Assembly: GCA_964474375.1 (NCBI GenBank)
Contig: CAYYSG010000016.1
Location: 1 to 17,082 of the forward strand
Direction of reading: 5' to 3'
DNA length: 17,082 nt
DNA from: 2-01-FULL-33-17 sp964474375
Lineage (GTDB): Bacteria; Patescibacteriota; Minisyncoccia; Phycocordibacterales; UBA9973
A program made the position numbers and the translations under genes. This document shows positions 7,398 through 14,311 of this stretch, piece after piece. Numbering within the stretch: position 1 is the first letter of the stretch; every line of letters begins with the position of its first letter. Below the pieces are notes generated by a model that was not told where the DNA came from, did not search any database, and worked only from the letters and a program-made list of their open reading frames with translations.

Positions 7398-7784
7398 CTA
7401 CTCCACGCACTTCGACGTGTCCGTCTTGCAGATCAGCAGCGACAACTTCCGGTCGATCTTCATCAGCAGTTCGTGGTCTTTCGCTCGCTCGCTGCGATCG
7501 ACCACCGTCTGCGCATCCAGCGACTCCAGGCGCATCCTGAGGTCGCGAACCTGCGGAGAACCTTCCCGGCGCAGTTCCTCGACCGCCCGCTCCACCGACT
7601 GAAGACGAGCCGAAAACATCACCGCCGCCGCGATCACCGTGACCAGCACACCTCCGCCGGTCACGACAGGCGGAAGCCACCGCTTCACCATCCCAAGCGC
7701 ACGAGCATCTTCTTCGTCGGTCGACACAGACATCTGATCGGGTTCCCTGACCTCCGATTCGGGAGGCGTTGCTGCTGCGTCCAT
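7398..7784 (-). CDS. Single-TM coiled-coil protein, lysis accessory (possible inner-membrane spanin)
   Basis: About 128 residues from ATG 7784; GTG 7787 is an equally plausible start one codon earlier. Both overlap the endolysin stop (GTGATG), with AGAGGA upstream. The first 36 residues are acidic and polar. Residues 38-58 (LPPVVTGGGVLVTVIAAAVM) make one membrane span, followed by about 60 residues with heptad-like charge (RLQSVERAVEELRREG, LRMRLESLDAQ) predicting coiled coil, and a C-terminus with two cysteines (LLICKTDTSKC). One TM then a coiled coil resembles the layout of inner-membrane spanins, which help disrupt the outer membrane in Gram-negative hosts. However, the N-terminal cytoplasmic part is longer than usual and no outer-membrane lipoprotein partner is visible nearby. 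Alternatives are a holin regulator or another membrane-anchored lysis factor. Confidence 0.6.
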   Translation of the reverse strand: MDAAATPPESEVREPDQMSVSTDEEDARALGMVKRWLPPVVTGGGVLVTVIAAAVMFSARLQSVERAVEELRREGSPQVRDLRMRLESLDAQTVVDRSERAKDHELLMKIDRKLSLLICKTDTSKCVE

Positions 7785-8290
7785 CACGTTGCGTCCTCTT
7801 TGAGCAGCGGGAAGCTATCCCACCCCGGAACCTCGATGTGACCGGCGTCCCACCCGTCACCAGCACCCGGCTTGCTCTCACCGAACCGACCGCCCCATAC
7901 GAACCCGAGGCTTTCCGCGATCGCTCCACACCTCGCAAAGAACGACGCGTCATCCCACGACCACGTACCGTCAGGGCGAAACTCGGCGTAGTCCCACGCC
8001 GAAGCACCAGCGTCACGCGCTGGACCGCGCCTGCCGTGCGGTGTTTGCGCCGCCGTGCGCGCGTTCGTGACCGTCTTGCCGACCTTGACCCATCGGCCAC
8101 CGCGCTTTTCTCGTCCCTTCGCGAAGTGCTCCAGTTGATTCGCGTCGTCGCGCTCGACCTCGATGACCACGACGTCCAGCCCAGCCATCGCGCACTGGTG
8201 GAGAAACTGCAACGCGCGACCCCGCCACGATGGGCGAAGCCGCGCGATGCGGACCTTGTTGCGGGCGTCGATGTGCTTCGGAAGCGCCAC
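7784..8290 (-). CDS. M15-type peptidoglycan peptidase (endolysin)
   Basis: A 168-residue protein from GTG 8290, with GGAG about 8 bases upstream and no ATG nearby. It fits the zinc D,D-/L,D-carboxypeptidase (M15, VanY/L-alanyl-D-glutamate peptidase) family, which cleaves peptide bonds in peptidoglycan stems. Visible signs are TVTNARTAAQTPHG with candidate ligand His85, a second ligand Asp at 93 or 100, the helix region FFARCGAIAESLGFVWGGRF (residues 117-136) with the family's WGG, and the end motif WDAGHIEVPGW with candidate ligand His151 and Glu153. There is no signal peptide, so release would depend on the holin-like protein two genes downstream. The length matches single-domain phage endolysins. 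The spacing from His85 to the second acid differs from the usual H-x6-D. The placement between capsid and connector genes is unusual. Confidence 0.8.
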   Translation of the reverse strand: MALPKHIDARNKVRIARLRPSWRGRALQFLHQCAMAGLDVVVIEVERDDANQLEHFAKGREKRGGRWVKVGKTVTNARTAAQTPHGRRGPARDAGASAWDYAEFRPDGTWSWDDASFFARCGAIAESLGFVWGGRFGESKPGAGDGWDAGHIEVPGWDSFPLLKEDAT

Positions 8291-8317
8291 GTTCAGTCTC
8301 CCGCGCCCATCGCGGCG

Positions 8318-8536
8318 TTAGTCTTCGACCTCCGCCATCTCGCGCTCTGCCATCAGGACGTCCAGCATGTCGCGAAAGCCACGCGCCAGCGCTGCGGAGT
8401 CCTTCGCTTCCATCGCCGCGAAGATGTCCCCCGCGACGATTTCAGCGTCATCCATCGGCTCAGGCGCTCCCGACATTTCCGCTGCGGAGCCAGCCGAAAC
8501 CGGCCCCAGCAGCGCCATGTCCAGCGGAGGAGCCAT
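8318..8536 (-). CDS. Small acidic protein of unknown function
   Basis: The real gene is the last part of a longer open frame. ATG 8536 overlaps the upstream TAA (TAATG), and GAGGA lies about 9 bases before it. The 72-residue product (MAPPLDMALLGPVSAGSAAE) is acidic and predicted helical in its second half (IFAAMEAKDSAALARGFRDM, then LDVLMAEREMAEVED), with no cysteines or membrane span. Small acidic helical proteins occur among phage head genes, but I do not recognise a named family. It sits between the last beta-rich virion protein and the endolysin, so it could belong to either module. The overlap start, G/C-rich third positions and clean TAA stop support it as a gene. Confidence 0.62.
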   Translation of the reverse strand: MAPPLDMALLGPVSAGSAAEMSGAPEPMDDAEIVAGDIFAAMEAKDSAALARGFRDMLDVLMAEREMAEVED

Positions 8537-9153
8537 TACGACTCGTCCTCTTCCGTCCACACGATCTGCCACGACAGGACCGAACCCGCGCCGGGCGTCG
8601 TGCCGCCGAAGTTCAGCACCGCTTCCTGCGCCACGCCGCGCAGCACCAGCGCGTGCTCCGCGTCCTTGACGAAGTCGAACTCGACGGTGCCCGGCTGGCC
8701 GAGGGTGAGCGCGGTCGTGACGAGGTTGCGCGCAGCCACCGTCACGGCGCTGGCGTCGATCGTCGGGTTTGCGGTGTAGACGAGCGGAACAGCCGTGCCC
8801 GCCGCATCGCCCGAATCCAGCGGAACCACGCTGGGGGTCGTCGCCAGCGTGCCGCCCGTGTTGGCGACCGTGTGCTTCTTGAGCGCCACGGCGATCGTCG
8901 CACCGCTCGTCGCGCCGCACTGCGCGATGAACTTCTTGATGCGCACCGTCTTGCTGGCGCTTCCGCGCAGACCGAACAGATCGGTCAGCGTCGCCGCCAT
9001 GTTGGCGACGAGGATCGTACCGCCCGCCGAGTAGGTCGCGACCTGCCCGTCAGCCGAGTGAACGGGCGTCAGGCTGTCGTCAGCCGCGAGGTGCGCGGGG
9101 AAGGTCTGCGACGCCCCAGCGCCGTCGATGAACGTCACTTCAGGAAGGCCCAT
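8536..9153 (-). CDS. Beta-rich virion protein, probable head protein, 205 aa
   Basis: The start is ATG 9153, with GGAG 7 bases upstream and a 48-base gap to the preceding gene. The product is rich in Ala, Gly, Thr and Val (MGLPEVTFIDGAGASQTFPA, TVRIKKFIAQCGATSGATIA, VAARNLVTTALTLGQPGTVE), with alternating hydrophobic residues typical of beta-sandwich structural proteins. It has no signal peptide or membrane segment. I do not recognise a family. As the third protein after the major capsid protein, and before the acidic small protein, it is most likely a minor head, decoration or head-fibre protein. Its C-terminus (SWQIVWTEEDES) is acidic. The function is inferred from position and composition only. 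Confidence 0.7.
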   Translation of the reverse strand: MGLPEVTFIDGAGASQTFPAHLAADDSLTPVHSADGQVATYSAGGTILVANMAATLTDLFGLRGSASKTVRIKKFIAQCGATSGATIAVALKKHTVANTGGTLATTPSVVPLDSGDAAGTAVPLVYTANPTIDASAVTVAARNLVTTALTLGQPGTVEFDFVKDAEHALVLRGVAQEAVLNFGGTTPGAGSVLSWQIVWTEEDES

Positions 9154-9169
9154 GTCGTGCTCCGTGTGC

Positions 9170-9201
9170 CGCGCAAGGCGGCTTCAGTGTGGTCTTGCGC
9201 G
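9170..9201 (-). promoter_or_regulatory. Hairpin abutting the stop of the 152-aa virion gene
   Basis: CGCGCAAG (minus strand, 9201-9194) and CTTGCGCG (9177-9170) form a perfect 8-bp stem with a 16-base loop, starting at the base after the TGA stop (9204-9202). There is no U-tract, so a terminator is unlikely. It may protect the mRNA 3' end or tune expression between neighbouring structural genes. Confidence 0.4.
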
Positions 9202-9660
9202 TCAGAACAGGAAGGGGATCAGGAACGATCGCCGCTTGCTCGTCAGGTTGAGGTTGCCGTTCTCCATCGTCGGTCCGTGGATGTTCGCGGCGTTCGGGTA
9301 GGCCGAGTTGATCGCGTTCACCGCGACCGGGGCGCTTGCCGTCTCCGCGTAGGTCGACCCGACGCGCGTCTTGGCGACCGCCGTCACCTCGAACGTCGAG
9401 TAGACGGTCGTCTGCGGCCACTGCGCCGCCTGCGCCTTGAACACCGCCGTGAACGGAACCTTGAGCGTCGCGCCGTTCGCCAGCGTGGTCGCCAGTTCGC
9501 CGTTGCGAACCAACTGGCAAACCGTGCCGAGCGGCGCTTCGAGCAGCAGGTCATCGATGGTCGCCGTCGATCCGCTGTCGTTCAGCAGCGACGCCTCGAT
9601 TTCGACCGGCTGGCCCGAGTAGACGCTGGTTTCCGAGACGTTGGTGATCGTCGTGACCAT
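9202..9660 (-). CDS. Beta-rich virion protein, 152 aa
   Basis: ATG 9660 follows a GAGGTG site and lies 8 bases after the stop of the preceding gene. The product (MVTTITNVSETSVYSGQPVE, LLLEAPLGTVCQLVRNGELA, VPFTAVFKAQ) has the alternating hydrophobic pattern of an Ig-like or jelly-roll fold. It ends in a basic, aromatic tail (SKRRSFLIPFLF). There is no membrane segment or signal peptide. I know no family by name. The position directly after the first small head protein suggests a capsid decoration or stabilising protein. A hairpin (9170-9201) abuts its TGA stop. Confidence 0.68.
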   Translation of the reverse strand: MVTTITNVSETSVYSGQPVEIEASLLNDSGSTATIDDLLLEAPLGTVCQLVRNGELATTLANGATLKVPFTAVFKAQAAQWPQTTVYSTFEVTAVAKTRVGSTYAETASAPVAVNAINSAYPNAANIHGPTMENGNLNLTSKRRSFLIPFLF

Positions 9661-9668
9661 GTCTCACC

Positions 9669-10073
9669 TCAGATCGCGGTCGAGTTGCGCAGGTCGAACC
9701 GGAACAGGCCGACTTCGCCAGCGCCCGGATCGGTCGCGGCAAGCGAGCCGTTCAGGAACGTCAGCGTGACGGTGCCGGTCGTGTCGATGTCGGCGTCCGA
9801 GGCGATGTGCATGATCGGCGCGTCAGGCGACGCTCCGACGAACACGCACGACCCGCCGAGCACAGCCATGTAGGTGTCCGCCGCGCCCGAGGGCGTGCCG
9901 AACACCAGCGTGAAGTCGCCCGTGTCCGTGCGGACGAACGACTTGACGCCGACGTTGCCAGCGCCCGTGCCGAGCGTCGGCTGGCTCGACCCGTCGAACG
10001 TCACCGAGAAGTAGACGCTCACGACGCCCTTCGTCGCGCTGTGCTGTACCGCCGTGTAGTTTCGCGCTGCCAT
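9669..10073 (-). CDS. Small beta-rich head protein, candidate capsid decoration protein
   Basis: ATG 10073 follows AAGGGAG at a 7-base spacing, 37 bases after the capsid gene stop. The 134-residue product (MAARNYTAVQHSATKGVVSV, DTGDFTLVFGTPSGA, TVTLTFLNGSLAATDPG) is beta-rich and neutral to acidic, with one cysteine and no membrane segment. A small beta protein immediately downstream of the major capsid gene is a common arrangement for decoration or cement proteins, which bind the outer capsid lattice. That role is inferred from position, size and fold pattern. No sequence family is recognised. Confidence 0.68.
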   Translation of the reverse strand: MAARNYTAVQHSATKGVVSVYFSVTFDGSSQPTLGTGAGNVGVKSFVRTDTGDFTLVFGTPSGAADTYMAVLGGSCVFVGASPDAPIMHIASDADIDTTGTVTLTFLNGSLAATDPGAGEVGLFRFDLRNSTAI

Positions 10074-10110
10074 GTCCGTGCTCCCTTCGTTGCGGGGTGG
10101 GTGGCCGCGA

Positions 10111-11337
10111 TTAGATGGCGGTCTGCACGACGCCGTTCTTGCCCGGCGCTTCGCAGATCAGGTTGCCGTAGAAGTTCACGCGAACCTCGCTGGCGTCGGC
10201 GTTGTAGACGCGGAACCAGCCCATGCCGTCGTCGTCGACGATGTGCGGAGCCTTGTCGAGCGACGCGAGCTTCCACGTATTCATCTGGAGCGCGTAGCCG
10301 ATGTTGCCGGGGCAGAACGGATCGGGGACGATGCGGACCTTGCCGGTCGGCGCGTTGTAGAAGATGCCCGAGTACGACAGCCCGGCCGGACCGCTGATCT
10401 CGCAGGAGATGGCGCGCGACCCGAGCGCGTTCAGCAGGCCGTTGTAGGTCGTGAAGTTCGTGACGAACGTGTCGGGACGGCCACCCTGCTTGCCGACGGC
10501 GGTGAAGAGCGCGTTCAGCGCCTCTTCCAGCGGCATCCCGGTGCCGTTGACGCGGTTGCCCGCGAGGCGGACGGGATCGATCGAGCGATCGACGCCGAGG
10601 AACGAGTCGCCAGACCCCGGCGCGGTCGTCGGCAGCCACGAGGACACGCCGTTGACGGTCAGGTTCACCGTGCCCGCAGGCGCGAGGAAGTCGCCGTCCT
10701 GCCAGCCGGAAGGATCACCCGCCGCACCGGAAACGGACGTGGCCGACACGGTGATGGTCGCGGTCGTGGGGCTGCGGTTCACCGCCAGCACGTAGCCGGT
10801 GCCCGCGCGAGCGCCCGTGCCGTCGCCCGAGTAGGCGAGCAGCACGTCACCGATGTTGAAGTTCGACACGCTCTCGGGATCGGCCAGCGTCACGACGCCG
10901 CTGGACAGCGCGCCGCTGATGTTGCCGATGGTGCCGGTCTGCGTGCGGAAGAGTTGGCCGCACAGGCGCTCGGTCAGGCCGTTGACCGCGTCGTCGATCG
11001 CGCGGGTCGCCGCAGCGAAGAACGCGCCCTCGTTGTTCCGGGTCGCGAGCATCGTCTGCCGGTCGAGGCGGGCAAGCTGGTACTCGCTCACACGGTTCGA
11101 CACGAACTTGCGGTACACGGCCGCGAACTGGTTGTTCTGCGCGGTCGTGAAGGTCGCGCTGTTCGCGCTCGCGTTGCCGATCTGGACCGGCGTGTTCATC
11201 GAGTCGCCGGTCCAGTTCGTGAACTTCGGCAGCATCCCGTACAGCGGCCGGTTCTCGTAGAGCATCTTGTCGAGGCCGCTCGCGTAGCGCTCCTTGAGCA
11301 CTGCCGCGAGGGTCGTCATGTTGAATTCGGTAGCCAT
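10111..11337 (-). CDS. Major capsid protein
   Basis: A 408-residue protein from ATG 11337. It sits directly after portal and scaffold, the standard place for the coat gene, and its text (MATEFNMTTLAAVLKERYAS, ENRPLYGMLPKFTNWTGD, RLDRQTMLATRNNEGAFFAA) fits an HK97-fold coat: an N-terminal arm, a long helical region near residues 85-125 and beta-rich domains. A Gly/Ser/Thr-rich section near residues 140-250 could be a surface insertion. The C-terminus (EVRVNFYGNLICEAPGKN) is typical of coat proteins. The length is close to the P22 coat (430 aa). With a separate scaffold and no protease, maturation probably happens without cleavage. The start lacks a clear Shine-Dalgarno match, and the 152-base leader before it is strongly structured, so translation may be controlled there. 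Met7 is a weaker alternative start. Confidence 0.88.
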   Translation of the reverse strand: MATEFNMTTLAAVLKERYASGLDKMLYENRPLYGMLPKFTNWTGDSMNTPVQIGNASANSATFTTAQNNQFAAVYRKFVSNRVSEYQLARLDRQTMLATRNNEGAFFAAATRAIDDAVNGLTERLCGQLFRTQTGTIGNISGALSSGVVTLADPESVSNFNIGDVLLAYSGDGTGARAGTGYVLAVNRSPTTATITVSATSVSGAAGDPSGWQDGDFLAPAGTVNLTVNGVSSWLPTTAPGSGDSFLGVDRSIDPVRLAGNRVNGTGMPLEEALNALFTAVGKQGGRPDTFVTNFTTYNGLLNALGSRAISCEISGPAGLSYSGIFYNAPTGKVRIVPDPFCPGNIGYALQMNTWKLASLDKAPHIVDDDGMGWFRVYNADASEVRVNFYGNLICEAPGKNGVVQTAI

Positions 11338-11489
11338 CGGACTGTCCCGTCAGGGTGGGTCGCCGCTCGGGCGACTTCGCTTCCCTGTGCTGTGGCGCGG
11401 GACAGTGCCCGCGCCGAGGTGACGAAAAGGCTGGTGGTGCTGCTCTTTTCGCGCACTCTCGGCGCTTTACTTCGCAGGCTCAGGACGAC
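11338..11489 (-). promoter_or_regulatory. Structured 152-base leader of the major capsid gene
   Basis: This is the longest non-coding stretch in the window. On the minus-strand RNA it holds three perfect hairpins: CGAAAAG/CTTTTCG (11451-11423, 15-base loop), GGCGCGGG/CCCGCGCC (11415-11394, 6-base loop CACTGT) and GTCGCC/GGCGAC (11375-11359, 5-base loop). A competing long-range pair joins ACTGTCCCG (11406-11398) with CGGGACAGT (11349-11341), ending 3 bases before the capsid ATG. No U-tract follows the hairpins, and no promoter is clear. No strong Shine-Dalgarno sequence is present. The roles are inferred: mRNA stability or processing, or control of capsid translation. Confidence 0.6.
11394..11415 (-). 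promoter_or_regulatory. Strong 8-bp GC hairpin in the capsid leader
   Basis: The arms GGCGCGGG and CCCGCGCC are perfectly complementary around the loop CACTGT on the minus-strand RNA. Downstream sequence (ACAGCACAGGG) is not U-rich, so it does not look like an intrinsic terminator. Its loop and 3' arm can alternatively pair with the sequence just before the capsid start codon. Confidence 0.55.
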
Positions 11490-12437
11490 CTACGTCTTGC
11501 GGTTCTCGTTCTCGATCTCGCGGGCACGACGCATCATCCACTCGATCGAGCCGAAGTCAGGATCACCCGAACCGGCAGGCTTGTCAACACGGCCGGTCGT
11601 AGACGGCCCCAAGTCGTTCGACAGCGTGACGGGCGGCTTGGCCTTTTCGGCGGGCGGCGGCGCGAGTTTCTTCGCGGAAAGCAGGCGCTTTGCGCGCTCC
11701 TCCAGCCACTTCTCCGCGAGGTCGTTCGCTTCCTTGGCGGACGGCGGGCGGGCGTGCGGGTTCGCCTTGCGCTGCTCGATGAAGTGCTCGCGCGCGATCT
11801 GGACGACCAAGTCCTCGGCGCGCTGGACCCCGAACACGGTCGCGTGGTCGCGCAGCAGTTCGTAGGCGTCGGGCGTCGCGTCCAGCGCCGCCTTGGCTTC
11901 GGCGCGATAGGCGTCGAGCGCTTCCTGCGCCTCCTTTTCCTGCGATGCCTGCGCCGCGCGCTGCGCCTCTGCGATGCGCTGCGATTCAGCCTCCTGCCGC
12001 GCCTTCTCTCGCGCGTCGAGTTCGCGCTTGAGGTCGTCCGGCGTCACGACCGCCTTCGCGCGATCCAGCCGCGCGCGCGTGATCGCGTCGTAGTCGAGTT
12101 GCAGCATTTCCGCTGCGGCCAGCGGGTCTTTCTTCGCGGCTTCCAGCACCTTGCGATACGTCTCGCCGTCAGCGATCTGCGCCTTGAGTTCCGACTGCTT
12201 CTTCGCGAGTTCCTGCGCCTTGCGGGCGATCTCCTGCTCGCGGCGCACCATCGCGGCAACCTGCGTCCCGGTCGCCTGCGCCTCCTTCTCAGCCACCGGC
12301 TTGTCGGCTGCGACCTCGGCGGGCTTGGCTTCTGCGGCGGGCGCGGCGTCGATCGCGGGCTGCGCTGCCGGTGCGGGTGCTGCCGTCTCGCCGCTCGCCA
12401 CGTTCGCGGTGGGGGCGACTGCCGGTTCCAGACTCAT
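11490..12437 (-). CDS. Capsid scaffold protein
   Basis: A 315-residue protein from ATG 12437, with GAGGAG 8 bases upstream and 17 bases after the portal stop. The first 60 residues are Ala/Pro/Glu-rich and disordered-looking. Residues 60-200 are highly charged helix (VRREQEIARKAQELAKKQSE, LKRELDAREKARQEAESQRI), predicting long coiled coil. The C-terminal end (SIEWMMRRAREIENENRKT) is a short basic helix, as expected for the segment of scaffold proteins that touches coat. The portal-scaffold-coat order is the classical one, so the protein would template procapsid assembly and then leave. No protease motif is visible, so this is a stand-alone scaffold rather than a protease fusion. Confidence 0.85.
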   Translation of the reverse strand: MSLEPAVAPTANVASGETAAPAPAAQPAIDAAPAAEAKPAEVAADKPVAEKEAQATGTQVAAMVRREQEIARKAQELAKKQSELKAQIADGETYRKVLEAAKKDPLAAAEMLQLDYDAITRARLDRAKAVVTPDDLKRELDAREKARQEAESQRIAEAQRAAQASQEKEAQEALDAYRAEAKAALDATPDAYELLRDHATVFGVQRAEDLVVQIAREHFIEQRKANPHARPPSAKEANDLAEKWLEERAKRLLSAKKLAPPPAEKAKPPVTLSNDLGPSTTGRVDKPAGSGDPDFGSIEWMMRRAREIENENRKT

Positions 12438-12454
12438 GCGTGGTGCTCCTCAGG

Positions 12455-14308
12455 TTACGCCACCGCTCCGGGCGGCATCGCAGGGCCACCCGGCATGGGC
12501 GGCATCGTGGGAAGTGCGCCGTCCGGTGCGGGCGGCATTCCAGGCATCGCGGGCGCGGGCATCTGCGCCGCAATCTGCTCTTCCAGCGCGGTGATCTGCT
12601 CCAGGTAGTCGCGGATCAACTGCTGGCGAGACTGCGGCACGCCCGCGTACTTCGCTTCAGAGAGTCGCTGGAGCGCCAGTTTGCGCGCCAACGCGAGGTT
12701 GTCGCTGGCATCAGGCGGCGTGTATTCGCCCGAATCGACCATCTCGTCCAGCACGCGCCGCAGGTAGCGGATCGCCGCGTTCTGCATCGAGTTCGCGCGG
12801 TCGAGGTCTGGAAAGTCGAGCAGGTCCATCGCGTCTTCCGGCGCGATCCATCCGGCAGCGACCCACTCCTGCACCGTCTGCATTCGACCGGCGGGATCGC
12901 GCGGCAGGCTCGACACCTTGTAGCAGTCGAGAACGTACTCCTCCTCGCTCAGTTTGATGTCCTTCAAGTCCATCCGCACCATCGCGTTGCGCTTCGGCGT
13001 GTTGACCGGATAGCGGCCCTCTCGCTCCACGATTTCGCGGGCAATCGCGATCGACTGCTTGGCGACGTCGAGATAGAACTTCTCGTACTGGTGGCCGAGT
13101 TTGCGGAAGCGGTCGGTGCCGATGTCTTGGTACTCGCGCAGCGCCTTGCCGCTGTCCAGACCGGCGGGCTTGAGCGACGACGCGGTCAACTGCGACACGC
13201 CCGACTGCTGGTACATCTGCTGAATCAGCATCATCAGGTGCTGGTAGATTTCAGGCTGCACGAGCGGCGGCGTCACCCACTCAGGTTTGTTGCCGGTCCC
13301 GCTGTACGTGATGATCGCGCCGATGTCGTTGTTGATGTGCTCCTTGACGATCTTGCTGCCCTGCTCGATCAGCACCTTGAACGTCGAGCCGAGGTGCAAC
13401 GACCGCTGTATCTGGTTCGCCAGCCGGTTGACCTCCAACTGCATCGACTGCAACTGCTCGGGGATGCCCTGCCCCCAGAAGCCGGTCATCGGCGCGGAAT
13501 ACTGGACGTGCGAGAACGGAAACGTGTCGCGCGTCCATGATTCCACGTCGGTCAACAGGTAGCCCTCGATGCTGATGACGTGCGCGCCATCTTTCGCGCC
13601 CTTCACGCTCGGCAGGTGCCACGACTCGCGCACCTCGATGATGTCGCTGACCTGCGTGCCCGCATAGGCGACAACCGACTCGTCTCGGACCTGCATGATC
13701 GCCTGCTTCTTGTCGGGAAACATCTCGATCAGGCGGTCGCGATCGACGTACTTGACGCGGTGCAACTGTCGCGGGTTGCCGTACAGCGCCTCGAACTCGT
13801 CAACGTAGATTTCCCACGGAACGACGCGCTCCATCGCCACGCGCTGGTTGCGCTCGAAGTGATGGATGAACCCGTCCCCGAACACCAGCGCGTCGCGGGC
13901 GACCATCTCGCCGACGGAATACGCCTCCGTCTCGGAGAAGATGCCGTCGCTCACGAACGTCATCCTCTCGGCGTCGCGCTGCTGCTTCCAGTCGCCGTTG
14001 TTCGTCAGGAACAGCGCGCGCGGACGCGACTGCGCGAGCTTGGATGAGAGCGTATCCACGATCGAACCGATGATGTTGATGCGAACGGTCGGACCGGACA
14101 CGTCCAACCACGGCACGCGACCCTGCTGGAGCCGAGGCCCGACCAAGTTCCGGTTGGCGTAGAGGCGCTGGCACAGGACGTAGGTGTCGATGCGAGCCCG
14201 CGTGGCGCTGCGCATGGCGTCGATCGAGGAACTGATCGACTCGGCGCACTCCAGTCCCTTGAGCTTCCACCACCGCTTCATGCCCGCGCGCAACATCTCG
14301 GTTTGCAT
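12455..14308 (-). CDS. Portal protein
   Basis: A 617-residue protein from ATG 14308, 3 bases after the upstream stop, with AAGGTG just before. It forms the dodecameric portal at one capsid vertex and is the docking site of the terminase. The text shows a helical N-terminus (KRWWKLKGLECAESI), a wing-like beta region (VARDALVFGDGFIHHFERNQ, VVPWEIYVDEFEALYGNP), and the long helical stem and crown (PEQLQSMQLEVNRLANQIQR, REYQDIGTDRFRKLGHQYEK). The last 35 residues (about 583-617) are Pro/Met/Ala-rich and probably disordered. The length lies between T7 gp8 (536) and P22 gp1 (725), in the podovirus range. Position between terL and scaffold supports the call. The exact portal subfamily is not determined. 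Confidence 0.88.
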   Translation of the reverse strand: MQTEMLRAGMKRWWKLKGLECAESISSSIDAMRSATRARIDTYVLCQRLYANRNLVGPRLQQGRVPWLDVSGPTVRINIIGSIVDTLSSKLAQSRPRALFLTNNGDWKQQRDAERMTFVSDGIFSETEAYSVGEMVARDALVFGDGFIHHFERNQRVAMERVVPWEIYVDEFEALYGNPRQLHRVKYVDRDRLIEMFPDKKQAIMQVRDESVVAYAGTQVSDIIEVRESWHLPSVKGAKDGAHVISIEGYLLTDVESWTRDTFPFSHVQYSAPMTGFWGQGIPEQLQSMQLEVNRLANQIQRSLHLGSTFKVLIEQGSKIVKEHINNDIGAIITYSGTGNKPEWVTPPLVQPEIYQHLMMLIQQMYQQSGVSQLTASSLKPAGLDSGKALREYQDIGTDRFRKLGHQYEKFYLDVAKQSIAIAREIVEREGRYPVNTPKRNAMVRMDLKDIKLSEEEYVLDCYKVSSLPRDPAGRMQTVQEWVAAGWIAPEDAMDLLDFPDLDRANSMQNAAIRYLRRVLDEMVDSGEYTPPDASDNLALARKLALQRLSEAKYAGVPQSRQQLIRDYLEQITALEEQIAAQMPAPAMPGMPPAPDGALPTMPPMPGGPAMPPGAVA

Positions 14309-14311
14309 GGC

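Noticed and set aside
7168..8100. Minus-strand frame of 310 codons overlapping the lysis genes
   Set aside because: It overlaps endolysin, TM/coiled-coil and holin-like genes in another frame. The Arg/Gly/Ser-rich text lacks the motifs visible in the accepted frames.
8318..8920. 200-aa version of the small acidic protein frame
   Set aside because: The upstream 128 residues are Arg/Gly/His-rich shadow text over the 205-aa gene. ATG 8536 with a TAATG overlap is the better start.
8230..9873. Plus-strand open frame of 547 codons
   Set aside because: It spans the antisense of five minus-strand genes and is rich in Arg and low in recognisable structure; a GC-driven shadow.
11394..11451. Intrinsic terminator between scaffold and coat
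   Set aside because: The hairpins are strong but not followed by a U-tract, and termination here would block coat expression in the absence of a visible promoter.
10072..12608. Two overlapping plus-strand frames of 597 and 417 codons opposite coat and scaffold
   Set aside because: Antisense shadows of strongly supported coat and scaffold genes; the text is Arg/Val repeats without domains.
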